In this document: positions 42,073 to 56,498 of the stretch, one piece after another
Numbering within the stretch: the first letter of the stretch is position 1
Layout: every line of letters begins with the position of its first letter
Assembly: GCF_016908785.1 (NCBI RefSeq)
Contig: NZ_JAFBEO010000003.1
Span: 62,001 to 126,000, forward strand
Length of the DNA stretch: 64,000 nt
Direction: 5' to 3'
Source of the DNA: Weissella uvarum
GTDB taxonomy: Bacteria > Bacillota > Bacilli > Lactobacillales > Lactobacillaceae
Program-made: the position numbers and the translations under genes
Notes under the pieces: generated by a model
Told to the model about the DNA's origin: nothing
The model's input: only the letters and a program-made list of their open reading frames with translations
Database searches by the model: none

Positions 42073-44087
42073 TATTCACCAATTTGTAGCTTTAGTTCCA
42101 TAACTGTATCACGGAGGTTGGCGGCTTCTTCGAAATCTAAACGTTTAGCAGCAGCACGCATTTGTTCTTCCAGATTAGCAATCGTGGCCTCTTGATCATC
42201 TCGTGCCATATCTTTAAAGGCGGTTTCAGTAAAGCTGCTTTCAACATGATCGGCATCTTTTGGATCATGCGAAACTGAAATCAAGCCACGAATATCCTTT
42301 TTGATTGTATGTGGCGTAATATCATGCTCTTCATTATATTTCATCTGAATGGCACGTCGACGTGACGTTTCATCCATGGCTTCTTGCATTGATCCAGTGA
42401 TTGAATCGGCATACATAATAACATGGCCATTCTCATTTCGAGCGGCACGTCCAATCGTTTGAATCAAAGAACGTGGGTTACGAAGGAAGCCTTCCTTGTC
42501 AGCATCTAAGATGGCAATCAAAGAGACTTCGGGCACGTCAATTCCCTCACGCAGTAGATTAATTCCGACTAAGACATCAAATTTACCAAGGCGCAAGTCA
42601 CGGATAATTTCAGAACGCTCAAGGGTTTTAATATCAGAATGGAGATATTTGACCTTAATACCAACATCTTCAAGATAGTCGGTTAAATCTTCAGCCATCT
42701 TTTTTGTCAAAGTCGTAATGAAGACACGCTCATCTTTGGCAATACGTTCATTAATTTCACCAATTAAATCATCAATCTGCCCTTCGACCGGACGGACCTC
42801 CACTGTGGGATCTAGTAAACCAGTTGGTCGAATAATTTGTTGGGCTACATCTTCTTCTGGTACGCGTTCGGTTTCATAATCTCCTGGTGTTGCAGACATG
42901 TAAATAATTTGATGCACATGTTGCTCAAATTCATCAATCTTCAATGGGCGGTTGTCCAAAGCACTTGGAAGACGGAAACCATAATCAATCAAGGTTTCTT
43001 TACGTGCTCGATCGCCTTTATACATACCTCGAATTTGTGGCATCGTCACATGAGATTCGTCAACAATGATTAAGAAATCATCTGGGAAGAAATCAAGTAA
43101 GGTAAATGGAGGTTCACCAGGTTTACGACCATCCATGTGACGTGAATAGTTTTCAATTCCGGTCGTAAATCCCATTTCTTGAATCATCTCAATGTCATAT
43201 TCGGTCCGTTGCTTAAGCCGTTGTGCTTCAAGTAATTTACCCTCAGACTCAAACTTCTTCAATTGTTCATCTAGCTCAGCTTGAATTGTTTTAACAGCAC
43301 GATTTCGAATCGCATCATTAGTCATGAAGTGGGTTGCAGGATAAATTGAGACAAAGTCATCATCAGCTGTAACCTCCCCCGTTAGAGCATCTACTTCACG
43401 AATTCGGTCAATTTCATCACCAAAGAATTCAACGCGTAAAGCCTTGGCATCAGATGAGGCTGGGAAGATTTCAAGTACATCACCACGGACGCGGAAGCGA
43501 CCACGTTGGAAATCAATGTCGTTCCGCTCAAATTGAATATCGACTAAGCGCCGCATTAATTCGTTACGTTCGATTTCCTCACCAACCCGTAGGTTAATGA
43601 CGTGATCACGATACTGTTCAGGACTACCTAATCCAAAAATTGAAGAAACAGAAGCAACCACAATGGTGTCATTACGTGATAGCAATGAGGCAGTTGCCGA
43701 ATTACGAAGCTTATCAATTTCATCGTTGATTGATGAGTCTTTTTCAATATAGGTGTCAGACGAAGGGACATAAGCTTCGGGTTGATAATAATCATAATAT
43801 GAAACAAAGTATTCAACCGCATTATTTGGGAAAAATTCTTTAAATTCACCATAGAGTTGGCCAGCCAAAGTTTTATTGTGTGAAAGGACTAGAACTGGTT
43901 TGTTGGCATTAGCGATGACATTCGAAATGGTGTATGTTTTACCAGTTCCAGTGGCTCCAAGTAGAATTTGTTCCTTGGTACCAGTATTAACACCAGTTGA
44001 AAGTTGTTCAATCGCGGTGGGTTGATCACCGGTTGGACTATATTTTGATACTAATTCAAATTTATTATCTGTAATGCGGTTAGGCAT
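42072..44087 (-). CDS. uvrB: Excinuclease ABC subunit B
   Basis: 671-residue damage-verification helicase of nucleotide excision repair, working with UvrA and UvrC. Walker A is [10 protein letters not shown] (about residues 40-49), the beta-hairpin [12 protein letters not shown] is present, DESHVT gives motif II and QTIGRAARN motif VI. The C-terminal UVR motif ends the protein. ATG 44087 (MPNRITDN) with GGAGG upstream is chosen over a longer frame. uvrA is not in the window. Confidence 0.97.
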   Translation of the reverse strand: MPNRITDNKFELVSKYSPTGDQPTAIEQLSTGVNTGTKEQILLGATGTGKTYTISNVIANANKPVLVLSHNKTLAGQLYGEFKEFFPNNAVEYFVSYYDYYQPEAYVPSSDTYIEKDSSINDEIDKLRNSATASLLSRNDTIVVASVSSIFGLGSPEQYRDHVINLRVGEEIERNELMRRLVDIQFERNDIDFQRGRFRVRGDVLEIFPASSDAKALRVEFFGDEIDRIREVDALTGEVTADDDFVSIYPATHFMTNDAIRNRAVKTIQAELDEQLKKFESEGKLLEAQRLKQRTEYDIEMIQEMGFTTGIENYSRHMDGRKPGEPPFTLLDFFPDDFLIIVDESHVTMPQIRGMYKGDRARKETLIDYGFRLPSALDNRPLKIDEFEQHVHQIIYMSATPGDYETERVPEEDVAQQIIRPTGLLDPTVEVRPVEGQIDDLIGEINERIAKDERVFITTLTKKMAEDLTDYLEDVGIKVKYLHSDIKTLERSEIIRDLRLGKFDVLVGINLLREGIDVPEVSLIAILDADKEGFLRNPRSLIQTIGRAARNENGHVIMYADSITGSMQEAMDETSRRRAIQMKYNEEHDITPHTIKKDIRGLISVSHDPKDADHVESSFTETAFKDMARDDQEATIANLEEQMRAAAKRLDFEEAANLRDTVMELKLQIGE

Positions 44088-44172
44088 AAAACGCCTCCTT
44101 CTTGATTCAATATGTAATACTATTATAGCGCGGTTGGCATGGCATGTCTTTGGGAATGCGGATAACCGCAAG

Positions 44173-44207
44173 AAAAAACGAATATGCCAGTTTGGTCATA
44201 TTCGTTA
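44173..44207 (-). terminator. Terminator of the YfbR-like gene
   Basis: AACGAATATG and CATATTCGTT form a perfect stem on the minus strand, followed by TTTTTT. Confidence 0.85.
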
Positions 44208-44212
44208 TCACA

Positions 44213-44851
44213 TTAGTCAGCGTTAAAAATGCTGATATAAATTCGTTGTAAAGTTTCAGATCCAGGGAACTGTTCATCTAAAAGTTCCGGAAGGACCTCC
44301 TTGATGAAGTACGCCACACTTGGCATATCACGGAAGGCGAAAATTGTTTCAAGGCTTTCTTTGTAGATATCTAGAAAGACTGATTCAGGATTTCCTTTTT
44401 GTAGTTCACCATAAGCTTCATAGAGCAAATCAATTTTATCGGCAACCGATAAAATGCGACCTTCTAAAGTGTCATCCTTCCCTTCATGTAAACGACGCTT
44501 ATAGACGGATTGTAGTTCCTCTGGAATTTCTGTTTCAACAAAATTATCAGATAAGCGTGTTTCAACGTTGGCAAGCATTTCACGTAATTGCGATGATGCA
44601 TATTTAACGGGTGTACGGATATCACCAATAAAACGTTCTGACATGTCATGATTCAAGGCCTTTTCGTACAACATGCGCCAATCAACTTCATTCCCTGCTT
44701 GTTCTTCCACGTCGCCTAAAAATTGCGCGGCTTGTGTGACTTTCCAAGAGTGTGCAGCCACTGAATGTGGTTGGTACTTGAAATAACCAGGAGCACGAGT
44801 AATCATTTCTAATTCATTGAGTCCTGATAGATATTGATGCATTCCCATTGT
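44213..44851 (-). CDS. HD-domain 5'-deoxynucleotidase-like protein (YfbR family)
   Basis: 212 residues with HSWKVTQAAQFLG and EKALNHDMSE, the H...HD metal-binding motif of HD phosphohydrolases. YfbR-type proteins dephosphorylate deoxynucleoside 5'-monophosphates; homology supports but does not prove this. ATG 44851 follows GGAGG at 9-10 nt; the frame to 44914 adds a poorly conserved extension. Its own terminator lies below it. Confidence 0.88.
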   Translation of the reverse strand, partial: TMGMHQYLSGLNELEMITRAPGYFKYQPHSVAAHSWKVTQAAQFLGDVEEQAGNEVDWRMLYEKALNHDMSERFIGDIRTPVKYASSQLREMLANVETRLSDNFVETEIPEELQSVYKRRLHEGKDDTLEGRILSVADKIDLLYEAYGELQKGNPESVFLDIYKESLETIFAFRDMPSVAYFIKEVLPELLDEQFPGSETLQRIYISIFNAD

Positions 44852-44913
44852 GAAAAGACCTCCAAATAATATTTTATCTATCTTAACGAGCTTTACGGGA
44901 TTATGCAAGCCCA

Positions 44914-44949
44914 TAAAAAAAGCAACACAGGTTTGTGTTGCTTTTTTTA
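44914..44949 (-). terminator. Terminator of the camS-like gene
   Basis: AGCAACACA and TGTGTTGCT form a perfect stem with A and T tracts; on the minus strand it is followed by TTTTTTT. Confidence 0.85.
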
Positions 44950-44950
44950 T

Positions 44951-46150
44951 TTAATTATCAGTACCGAGAATAGTTGTCGTGTACTTGTCATCGTTGGCAT
45001 TCTTTGTAACATATGCTTGCATATTGTTAGAAGCGCTGATGTTAATTTTAACTGGAATACCCTTTGGTAAGTAATTTGGTGCAACTTGTGCAACATAATT
45101 AGCAAAGCTAGTAATCTCAGTTGCTGAGAAGAATTGTGTTGAAATCGTCACATTTAGTGATTGGACTTCATTGTCCTTATATGTGGCTTGTCCAGTCACC
45201 GTTGAAAGATTTGGGAAGAAGTTTTGAACATTATTTGTGAAGTTCGTGAAACTTTGATTCAAATCAGCCGCAGGCGACTTTTTAGTCGTGTTAGATTGAT
45301 CTTCTCCTTGAATTGGCAATGTCACAGTTTTATTGTTCAATTGCTTCCAACCACTGAGTTGATCACCATTAGTCGACTTAGTCCAACTGTAGAAGTTACC
45401 ACCAGCCAAAGAATCATCGGGTGCTTGAGCATAAGTGGCAACAACAATTGGCACATTCTTACTAATACCCTTCATCTTACGGTAGCGTTCAACAACTTCT
45501 TTGGCGATTTGCTGTCCTTGAGCTTTCCGATCTGCTTCAGAGATATCCTGAGTATAGTTAGCACCATACTTTTCCTTTTGGTAAGTATCTTGTGTGTTCA
45601 TACCAAGACCAATAACAACACCAGCCAGCTTGAGCTTGTTATCATCTTGTTTCATATAATCTTGCTCTTCGATGGTTTGAAGATAGATTGGATTACGAGA
45701 ACTATCGGTCTTACCGTTATCCTTAGGATTCAATCCATCTGGATTAGACTTTGACTTACGACCAAGCCAATTTTCAGCTGTATTAGCATCCAAATATTGA
45801 CCTTCTTGGAAGACATAGTCTGAAGGACTAAAACGATCCTTTGAAAATTCTTGAAGACCATTTTCAAAACTAATCATATTGAATTGATTATTATTTTTTG
45901 ATGCTGTAACACCACGCGCTTTATTGGTTAAGTAATGTCCATCTTTGATAACAGTCTTATAGTTTGAGTTACTTCCCTTACCTGTGACTTGAACACCAGA
46001 CTTGTCATTACTTTTGGTGTTTACAGAATCCTTAGAGTTACTGTAATTGTTCTGTGAAAAATAATTTCCAAAGAATACGAGGATGCCGACTAATGCAAGG
46101 ACTGCTAAGCCAACGATTCCCCACTTAATCCACTTATTATTAGACTGCAT
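44951..46150 (-). CDS. camS: CamS family protein (sex pheromone precursor family)
   Basis: 399 residues with the CamS fold markers KLAGVVIGLGMNTQDTYQKE, NVPIVVATYAQAPDDSLAGG and the C-terminal FFSATEITSFANYVAQVAPN. Family members are normally lipoproteins with a Cys at the end of the signal peptide. Here the N-terminus has a single hydrophobic helix (residues 9-28, ending ILVFFGNYF) and no cysteine, so it is likely held by an uncleaved anchor. It lies downstream of pcrA-ligA, the usual Firmicutes place for camS. Confidence 0.9.
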   Translation of the reverse strand: MQSNNKWIKWGIVGLAVLALVGILVFFGNYFSQNNYSNSKDSVNTKSNDKSGVQVTGKGSNSNYKTVIKDGHYLTNKARGVTASKNNNQFNMISFENGLQEFSKDRFSPSDYVFQEGQYLDANTAENWLGRKSKSNPDGLNPKDNGKTDSSRNPIYLQTIEEQDYMKQDDNKLKLAGVVIGLGMNTQDTYQKEKYGANYTQDISEADRKAQGQQIAKEVVERYRKMKGISKNVPIVVATYAQAPDDSLAGGNFYSWTKSTNGDQLSGWKQLNNKTVTLPIQGEDQSNTTKKSPAADLNQSFTNFTNNVQNFFPNLSTVTGQATYKDNEVQSLNVTISTQFFSATEITSFANYVAQVAPNYLPKGIPVKINISASNNMQAYVTKNANDDKYTTTILGTDN

Positions 46151-46213
46151 AATATCTCCTTTAATTTACGCCATGCAGTATGTGGGCGAAATTCTATTTA
46201 TATTTAATATAAC

Positions 46214-50547
<4,334 letters not shown>

Positions 50548-50584
50548 ACTTAATCTCCTTTAGTTTGTGTCCGTGCATATCTGT

Positions 50585-51715
50585 TTAACGGATTTTCTTA
50601 CCCCAGAATTGATATAAATCAACCTTTAGGGCCCCATTGTATAGCTTACGCTTTTTGGTTGCTTTAGCGCCATAAGCTTCTTCAAAACCTTCGTCAGAAG
50701 TTAAAATATACTTTGACCAAGTTGGCATTTGGTTATAGATATGACCCATTTGTGCATACAATTGTCGTGCGGCATCTTCGTCACCTAAACGTTCACCATA
50801 AGGTGGGTTGGCGACAATGACACCATTGATTTTGTCTGTTGACCAATCTTTTGCGGCCAATTGTTTAAAGGTAATGTCTTCACCAACACCGGCTGCATCA
50901 GCATTGGCCTTAGCAATTTCAATCATGCTACCGTCAATATCGTAACCTTCGATATCTAATTCAACATCAAAGTCAATCATTTGACGGGCTTGAGCTTTCA
51001 AACTCTGACCAATTTTTTTGTCAAACCAATCCCATTGCGAAATATCAAATTCACGATTTAAGCCTGGTGCAATATTGCGACCAATCATGGCTGCTTCAAT
51101 GGGGATAGTACCTGATCCAGTTGTTGGGTCAACAAATGGATTGTCGGTAAACCAGTGGGCTAATTGGACCAAGGCAGCTGCCATGGTTTCTTTCAAAGGC
51201 GCCCCACCTTTCTCAGTACGATAACCACGTTTAAAGAGTGAATCACCCGTGGTATCTAGTGTAACCATGGCATGATTTTTATCAATGGCGGTTTCTAAGA
51301 CAAAGCGATTTCCGGTCTCAGGTAAGTGGCCATGAGCATGGTAATGGTCAGACAAACGTTCAACGATGGCTTTTTTGGTGATTGCTTGAATAGTTGGCAC
51401 AGAATGTAAGATTGAATTTTTTGAACGACCATTGACGGGAAATTCTGCATCATAAGGAAGTAATTCTTCCCAAGGATATTTTTTAACACCCTCAAATAGT
51501 TGATCAAATGTGCGAGCAGAGAAATCAGTCACGACGATTTTAATGCGATCCGCAGTTCGTAACCAAAGATTAGTACGATAAATATCTTCCATTGTGCCAT
51601 TAAAAAAGACACGACCATTCTCTGTCTGGGTGGCATAGCCCATTTCCTTGAGCTCTTTAGCAACAAGTGCTTCTAATCCAGCGCCAACTGTGGCCATTAA
51701 TTTAAAATTTTGCAT
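50585..51715 (-). CDS. THUMP-domain class I RNA methyltransferase (RlmL/YpsC type)
   Basis: 376-residue SAM-dependent methyltransferase. An N-terminal THUMP region (about residues 50-150) binds RNA, followed by a Rossmann fold with DPTTGSGTIPIEAAMIGRN and the N6/N2-type catalytic motif NPPYGERL. Orthologues methylate 23S rRNA guanines. ATG 51715 (MQNFKLMATVGAGLEA) is the family start; the open frame extending to 51856 lies within the rnpB terminator. rnpB is directly upstream, the same order as in Bacillus. Confidence 0.92.
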   Translation of the reverse strand: MQNFKLMATVGAGLEALVAKELKEMGYATQTENGRVFFNGTMEDIYRTNLWLRTADRIKIVVTDFSARTFDQLFEGVKKYPWEELLPYDAEFPVNGRSKNSILHSVPTIQAITKKAIVERLSDHYHAHGHLPETGNRFVLETAIDKNHAMVTLDTTGDSLFKRGYRTEKGGAPLKETMAAALVQLAHWFTDNPFVDPTTGSGTIPIEAAMIGRNIAPGLNREFDISQWDWFDKKIGQSLKAQARQMIDFDVELDIEGYDIDGSMIEIAKANADAAGVGEDITFKQLAAKDWSTDKINGVIVANPPYGERLGDEDAARQLYAQMGHIYNQMPTWSKYILTSDEGFEEAYGAKATKKRKLYNGALKVDLYQFWGKKIR

Positions 51716-51770
51716 GTCTGCAGTACTCCATTTATCTAAGAATCTATTTAAGATTGTGTTGAATTTGTCA

Positions 51771-51802
51771 AAAAGAAAAGCCGACGCCACTAGGACGCCG
51801 GC
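51771..51802 (-). terminator. Terminator of rnpB
   Basis: GCCGGCGT and ACGCCACT/GCGTCGGC arms pair on the minus strand, followed by TTTTCTTTTT. Confidence 0.8.
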
Positions 51803-51805
51803 TTT

Positions 51806-52197
51806 GCCAGATGTATTGGCTGTAAGCCATGTTTTGTTCCACACAAAGGATGGCACTCTTTATGTGGTGGTAATCATCTATCTCAGATATTGCTATCTCC
51901 CCGACCATCGCTTCAATTTGCTAGGTCAAGCGCCCCTACCAAAGTTTGGGTTGCCCGCTCGTGGGGTTTACCGCGTTCCATTCAACTTATTTCTAAGTTG
52001 ATTCGTCACTGTGGCACTTTCACAACTATTTAACCATAGATAATCCGTAGGTTTTTCGTTGGCCGTCAACTCTTTAAGAGCTGCCTAGCCTTATTTTTTC
52101 AGCTAGCACGAACACTACTGACATCGCAGTCAGTGCGAGCATGGACTTTCCTCATACGGCATAAGCCATACGCAATTACCCACCAATACATCAGTAA
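51806..52197 (-). ncRNA. rnpB: RNase P RNA, bacterial class B
   Basis: Catalytic RNA of RNase P, which trims tRNA 5' ends. The minus strand contains the hallmark GAGGAAAGTCCATGCTCGCAC (positions near 52136-52156), split here only for reference, and the universal 3' partner. GATGTATTGG near the 5' end pairs with CCAATACATC near the 3' end (52183-52192 with 51810-51819), closing P1. Length of about 390 nt fits the B type. A TATAAT box lies at 52204-52209. No protein is encoded here. Confidence 0.95.
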
Positions 52198-52212
52198 TTA
52201 GATATTATACAC

Positions 52213-52689
52213 TTATTTTGAGTTTTGAGTAGACCCTTGTTGTGAGAAATTGGCAACGATTGTTTCTTGACCAACTTCTGTAGGAGTTACGCGTGTTTCA
52301 GCTGGCTTAACACTTGGTTCGGCCGGATTAACGGTACCGTTATCTCCTGAAACAGTCCCAAACACACGGCGTTCCAAATTAGACAAACGCTTCAAAATAT
52401 CCATATTAGTGTTGGTGTTTGTTGCAGCACTTGCTGGTGCTGGATTTGAAGGGTTGCTTGCTGAAATAGCTTGAGCAGCATTTACTTGCTTAGTTAATTC
52501 AGCAACTTGCGCCTTAAGCTTTTCGTTTTGGCTTTGTAATTCATCAATATTGTTTTGGAAAATTTGGTAATCTCCCATAATTTCATCAAGATAGGCATCA
52601 ACATCAGTCTTATCATAACCAGAACCGATACGAGTATTCTTGAAATCTTTGTTTAAAATATCTTCACGAGTGTGTTGAACATTTTCCAT
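52213..52689 (-). CDS. gpsB: Cell division protein GpsB
   Basis: 158-residue DivIVA-family protein that coordinates peptidoglycan synthesis by binding class A PBPs. The N-terminal membrane-binding dimer region DILNKDFKNTRIGSGYDKTDVDAYLDEIMGDY is followed by a coiled coil (about residues 45-75), an Ala/Asn-rich linker and a helical SNLERRVFG segment near 105. The tail is longer and Thr/Val-rich than in Bacillus GpsB. The ypsA-like and pbp1A genes nearby are a conserved neighbourhood. Confidence 0.94.
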   Translation of the reverse strand: MENVQHTREDILNKDFKNTRIGSGYDKTDVDAYLDEIMGDYQIFQNNIDELQSQNEKLKAQVAELTKQVNAAQAISASNPSNPAPASAATNTNTNMDILKRLSNLERRVFGTVSGDNGTVNPAEPSVKPAETRVTPTEVGQETIVANFSQQGSTQNSK

Positions 52690-52780
52690 GTTTAGGAACT
52701 CCTTTTATCTCTTACTACATGTCATTAATTTTAGCAGTTTTAATGCCTAATTACAAAAGAAAAGCGCTTTTTATTAAAAA

Positions 52781-53347
52781 TTAGTCATTTAATTGTTCCG
52801 CATATTCATCAGCATAATCTTGTAGACGATCGAAATCGATCATTCTTTCTATATAATCAGGATGCTGTTGTTGATAGTGCTGGATGGCTTGATGCGCATA
52901 ATGTGTCTTTGCCTGTTCAGCGATGGAATCAAAATAGATGAGAGCTTGATCAGTATGATTGAGCATAAATTGTTGGTAATTCATCATTTGACGTGGATTT
53001 TGATAATCTGCCTTTGAAACGCTACCGGCAAAATCAACTTGCTGCATGCGTTGGTGTAGTTCATCTTGGCGTTCTTGTTTCCAATTTGAACCAAAATGGG
53101 CATAGGGTGTCATCAAGGCAACTTTTAGATTAGGGTATTCAGCTTGAAGGGTTAAGGTTGTTTCAATGGCCCATTGCTCAATCCCAGACTGACCACCGGT
53201 TAATACCCAAAATTCATCATCAATATCTGAAAGTAGTTGCTTAGCTTGCCGATTTAAGGCATATTTGATGACGCGTACTTTTGGATCCTTTTGGCTAAAA
53301 ATCCCAAGGTCATATTGTGTAAAGCCAGTTATCCAAACCCGTTCCAA
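52781..53347 (-). CDS. ypsA: YpsA family protein (DUF1273)
   Basis: 188-residue protein related to the SLOG/DprA-like fold with the GGQSGIEQWAIETTL motif (about residues 51-65), consistent with nucleotide binding. Family members in Bacillus influence cell division; function here is by homology. It opens with VWITGFTQYDLGIF. It is divergent from recU. Confidence 0.9.
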   Translation of the reverse strand: MERVWITGFTQYDLGIFSQKDPKVRVIKYALNRQAKQLLSDIDDEFWVLTGGQSGIEQWAIETTLTLQAEYPNLKVALMTPYAHFGSNWKQERQDELHQRMQQVDFAGSVSKADYQNPRQMMNYQQFMLNHTDQALIYFDSIAEQAKTHYAHQAIQHYQQQHPDYIERMIDFDRLQDYADEYAEQLND

Positions 53348-53482
53348 CTTGAAATTCCTCCTATTTATAGTATTGTATTTTTAAAATTATACCGAAATTT
53401 GAAAAAAATAAGCTTAAAATGCTTTATTAAAAAATATTTTTGCTATAATTGTATAGATACAACTGGAATTGAGGTATATTTA

Positions 53483-54082
53483 GTGGCGATTAATTATCCA
53501 AATGGTCAAAAATATCAAAATCCAAAACATGATGTTATTTCACGGAAATCTTTCTCAGCTGCTAAGCGTGGCATGACGTTAGAAGATGAACTGAATCAGG
53601 CTAATAGTTATTATTTAGCGACGAACCGTGCGGTGATTCATAAGAAGCCTACCCCTGTACAAATTGTGCATGTGGACTATCCCGCACGATCGGTAGCTAA
53701 AATTACAGAAGCTTATTTTAGGGAAGCTTCAACGACTGATTATAATGGTGTTTATCAAGGCAATTACATTGATTTTGACGCTAAAGAAACGGCAAACAAA
53801 AATTCATTTCCTTTAAGTAATGTCCATGAACACCAAGTTAATCATTTAAAACAGGTCGTGCAACAGGATGGCTTAGCGTTTATGATTATCCGTTTCACAA
53901 AGCGGCAGGAAACCTTTGTGATATGGGCGCAATTATTATTCGATTATTGGGATAATCAAGAGCACGCTAGAAAGTCAATTCCATATGATGTCATCGCTGA
54001 GCAGGGACAACATGTTAATTTGGGCTTAAACCCTGCCCTACCATATTTAGATGCAATTGATCAGTTGCGTAAGCAACGTTAA
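53483..54082 (+). CDS. recU: Holliday junction resolvase RecU
   Basis: 199-residue Holliday junction endonuclease of recombination and chromosome segregation. INYPNGQKY opens the family, GMTLEDELNQANSYYL carries the catalytic region, and DFDAKETANKNSFPLSN (about residues 108-124) holds the metal-binding Asp and Glu. GTG 53483 is taken as start, since GAGGT lies 8 nt upstream and upstream in-frame residues are not conserved. It is followed 18 nt later by pbp1A; the recU-ponA order is conserved in Firmicutes. Confidence 0.93.
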   Translation: MAINYPNGQKYQNPKHDVISRKSFSAAKRGMTLEDELNQANSYYLATNRAVIHKKPTPVQIVHVDYPARSVAKITEAYFREASTTDYNGVYQGNYIDFDAKETANKNSFPLSNVHEHQVNHLKQVVQQDGLAFMIIRFTKRQETFVIWAQLLFDYWDNQEHARKSIPYDVIAEQGQHVNLGLNPALPYLDAIDQLRKQR

Positions 54083-54100
54083 ATTGAAGGAGTAGTTAAA

Positions 54101-56452
54101 ATGAGTGATGAACCATCACGAAAGAATCGAAGCGATTCTAATCAAAATAGTCGTGCAGGTAAAAATAGCAATCAAACGCATCATTACCTACGTAACGGCC
54201 TTATTACCGTAGCCGTGGTTGGTGTCTTAGGCGTGGCTGCCGGAGCTGGGTTATTTACCTATTATGCTTCAAGCGCACCTAAGATTACTGATACTGCTTT
54301 ACGGGGAACTTCACAGACACAGTTACTTGATTCTAAAGGTAAGGTATTCTACACCACTGGTAACCAAACACGAGAAGTTGCTAAAGAGTCAGAATTACCT
54401 AAATCATTGAAGCAAGCGGTTGTTTCAATTGAAGATAAGCGTTTTTATAAGCACCATGGTGTGGATCCACGACGAATTCTTGGTGCGACATTAGCCAACT
54501 TCACAGGCTCATCGTTGGGTCTCCAAGGTGGATCAACGTTAACGCAGCAATTGGTTAAGTTAACTGTCTTTTCAACTTCTAGTGCTGATCAAACTTTAAA
54601 GCGTAAAGCGCAAGAAGCTTATCTGGCAGTTAATTTGGAAAAGAAATATTCTAAAGATCAAATCCTTACCTTCTATATGAATAAAGTTTATATGGGAAAT
54701 GGCGTTTATGGTATGAAGACGGCGGCTGATTACTACTTTGGTAAGCCAATGGACAAGTTGACGACCCCAGAAGTTGCCTTGCTAGCTGGATTACCACAGT
54801 CACCATCTGGTTATGATCCATACACCAACCCTAAGGGCGCCAAGCAACGGCGTGACACAGTCTTAACGGCGATGCAACAAAATGGCGTTATCTCAGAAGC
54901 CGAGATGAAGAAGGATCAAGCAACGCCAATTACTAAGGGCTTGCAACTTGATCATCCTGATACGGATAAGACAGCGCAAAATGCTAAGATTTCAGATGCC
55001 TATATTTCATCAACCTTGCAAGAATTGCAACGTTTGGGTTATGACCCTTCTCGAGATGGCTTACGTGTTCACACTAATATGAACTACGATGTTCAAAAGA
55101 AAGCATACGAAATTGCGAATGGCGATAGTGATGTGCAGTGGCCAAGCGACGACCTACAATGGGCTTCAACTGTTACTGATCCGAATAATGGTAAAGTTAT
55201 TGCTCAGATTGGTGGACGTAAGAATGATTCAACGTTTGGATTAAATCGTGCAACGCAAACCTCACGTTCTTCTGGTTCAACAGCTAAGCCATTGGTTGAT
55301 TATGGGCCTGCAGTTGAAAAGCTTAATTGGCCAACTTATCGTGCTTTGGATGATTCGGCTTACACATACCCTGGTACAAATACTAAGGTATATGACTTTG
55401 ATCACAAGTTCGAAGGTCCAATGACCATGCGTTATGCACTTGCTCAATCACGAAATATTCCTGCGATTAAGACATTTGAATCGGTTGGAGCTAAGCGTTC
55501 ATCTGATTTCTTGCAAAAGTTAGGCATTGATATTAAGCCAAACAAGATGGTTGCAAGTAATGCCATTGGTATTGATGTTTCGACCGAACAAGAAGCTGCT
55601 GCTTATGCTGCCTTCGATAATGGTGGTACTTATTACAAGCCTTACTATGTTTCAAGTATTTCTGAACAAAATGGTGACGTAAAGGATATCAAGCCTAATG
55701 GTAGCCGAGCAATGAAGAAGTCAACCGCCTTCATGCTAACAAGTATGATGAAGTCAGTTGTTTCTGATTCATACGCTAATATCGTTAAGACTGATGCTTA
55801 TGAACAAGCTGGTAAAACTGGTACGACTGGTTACTCTGATGATGTTGATGTGCCAGATGGTGCAGCTTCTGATACGTGGTTTACTGGTTATACCAAGAGT
55901 GCTGCCATTTCAAGTTGGACTGGTTATGACGAGCCAAACACACCAGGCCATTACTTAGCTAAGGGTGATGAACAAATGCTTGCCCTACGTGCTTATAAGT
56001 CTTTGATGGATTATGTCATGACTTCTGGTGCAATTAAGGCTGACGGTTCTGATTGGAATGTGCCATCAAGTGTTAAGACTGTTGAAAAGTATGGTAAGGA
56101 AGAATATGAAGTTCGAGGGGCTCACTTTAGTGATCCTGGGCTAGACAAGCTTCGTTCTGAAGATAGTTCTTCTAAATCAGATGATGATTCTGATTCATCT
56201 GCAAACAGTTCAACGATTATGAATAGTCATACTGCCCAAATTCTACAGAGTTCAAGCAGTCAATCTGATGACAATAATCAAGCAACAAATGGACAAAATA
56301 ACAATCAAACTGGTAATACTCAGAATAATAATGTTACTGCCAACAGTAGCAGCAAGCCTGAGGTAACAAGTAGTAAAGAAACTGAAAGCTCAGTTTCCCC
56401 TACTACTGGTGGAAATGAGAACGATGCTTCAAGTTCAGCCGCAGGTGAATAA
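54101..56452 (+). CDS. pbp1A: Class A penicillin-binding protein PBP1A
   Basis: 783-residue bifunctional peptidoglycan synthase. A single membrane helix (about residues 30-52) follows a charged cytoplasmic N-terminus. The glycosyltransferase domain shows EDKRFYKHHGVDPRRI and GGSTLTQQLVK, the transpeptidase STAK (active Ser, about residue 394), SRN, and KTGT near residue 570. The C-terminal about 100 residues are Ser/Asn/Thr-rich and probably an unstructured wall-spanning tail. GGAG precedes the ATG. Confidence 0.96.
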   Translation: MSDEPSRKNRSDSNQNSRAGKNSNQTHHYLRNGLITVAVVGVLGVAAGAGLFTYYASSAPKITDTALRGTSQTQLLDSKGKVFYTTGNQTREVAKESELPKSLKQAVVSIEDKRFYKHHGVDPRRILGATLANFTGSSLGLQGGSTLTQQLVKLTVFSTSSADQTLKRKAQEAYLAVNLEKKYSKDQILTFYMNKVYMGNGVYGMKTAADYYFGKPMDKLTTPEVALLAGLPQSPSGYDPYTNPKGAKQRRDTVLTAMQQNGVISEAEMKKDQATPITKGLQLDHPDTDKTAQNAKISDAYISSTLQELQRLGYDPSRDGLRVHTNMNYDVQKKAYEIANGDSDVQWPSDDLQWASTVTDPNNGKVIAQIGGRKNDSTFGLNRATQTSRSSGSTAKPLVDYGPAVEKLNWPTYRALDDSAYTYPGTNTKVYDFDHKFEGPMTMRYALAQSRNIPAIKTFESVGAKRSSDFLQKLGIDIKPNKMVASNAIGIDVSTEQEAAAYAAFDNGGTYYKPYYVSSISEQNGDVKDIKPNGSRAMKKSTAFMLTSMMKSVVSDSYANIVKTDAYEQAGKTGTTGYSDDVDVPDGAASDTWFTGYTKSAAISSWTGYDEPNTPGHYLAKGDEQMLALRAYKSLMDYVMTSGAIKADGSDWNVPSSVKTVEKYGKEEYEVRGAHFSDPGLDKLRSEDSSSKSDDDSDSSANSSTIMNSHTAQILQSSSSQSDDNNQATNGQNNNQTGNTQNNNVTANSSSKPEVTSSKETESSVSPTTGGNENDASSSAAGE

Positions 56453-56454
56453 AT

Positions 56455-56498
56455 AAAAAAAGACCTAGCAGATAGATAATCTGCTAGGTCTTTTTTTA
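56455..56498 (+). terminator. Bidirectional terminator between pbp1A and dnaD
   Basis: AAAAAAGACCTAGCAGAT and ATCTGCTAGGTCTTTTTT form a perfect stem. Confidence 0.9.

Noticed and set aside
51648-52001. A forward open frame of about 117 codons
   Set aside because: It lies across the rnpB RNA and its terminator on the opposite strand and has no ribosome binding site.
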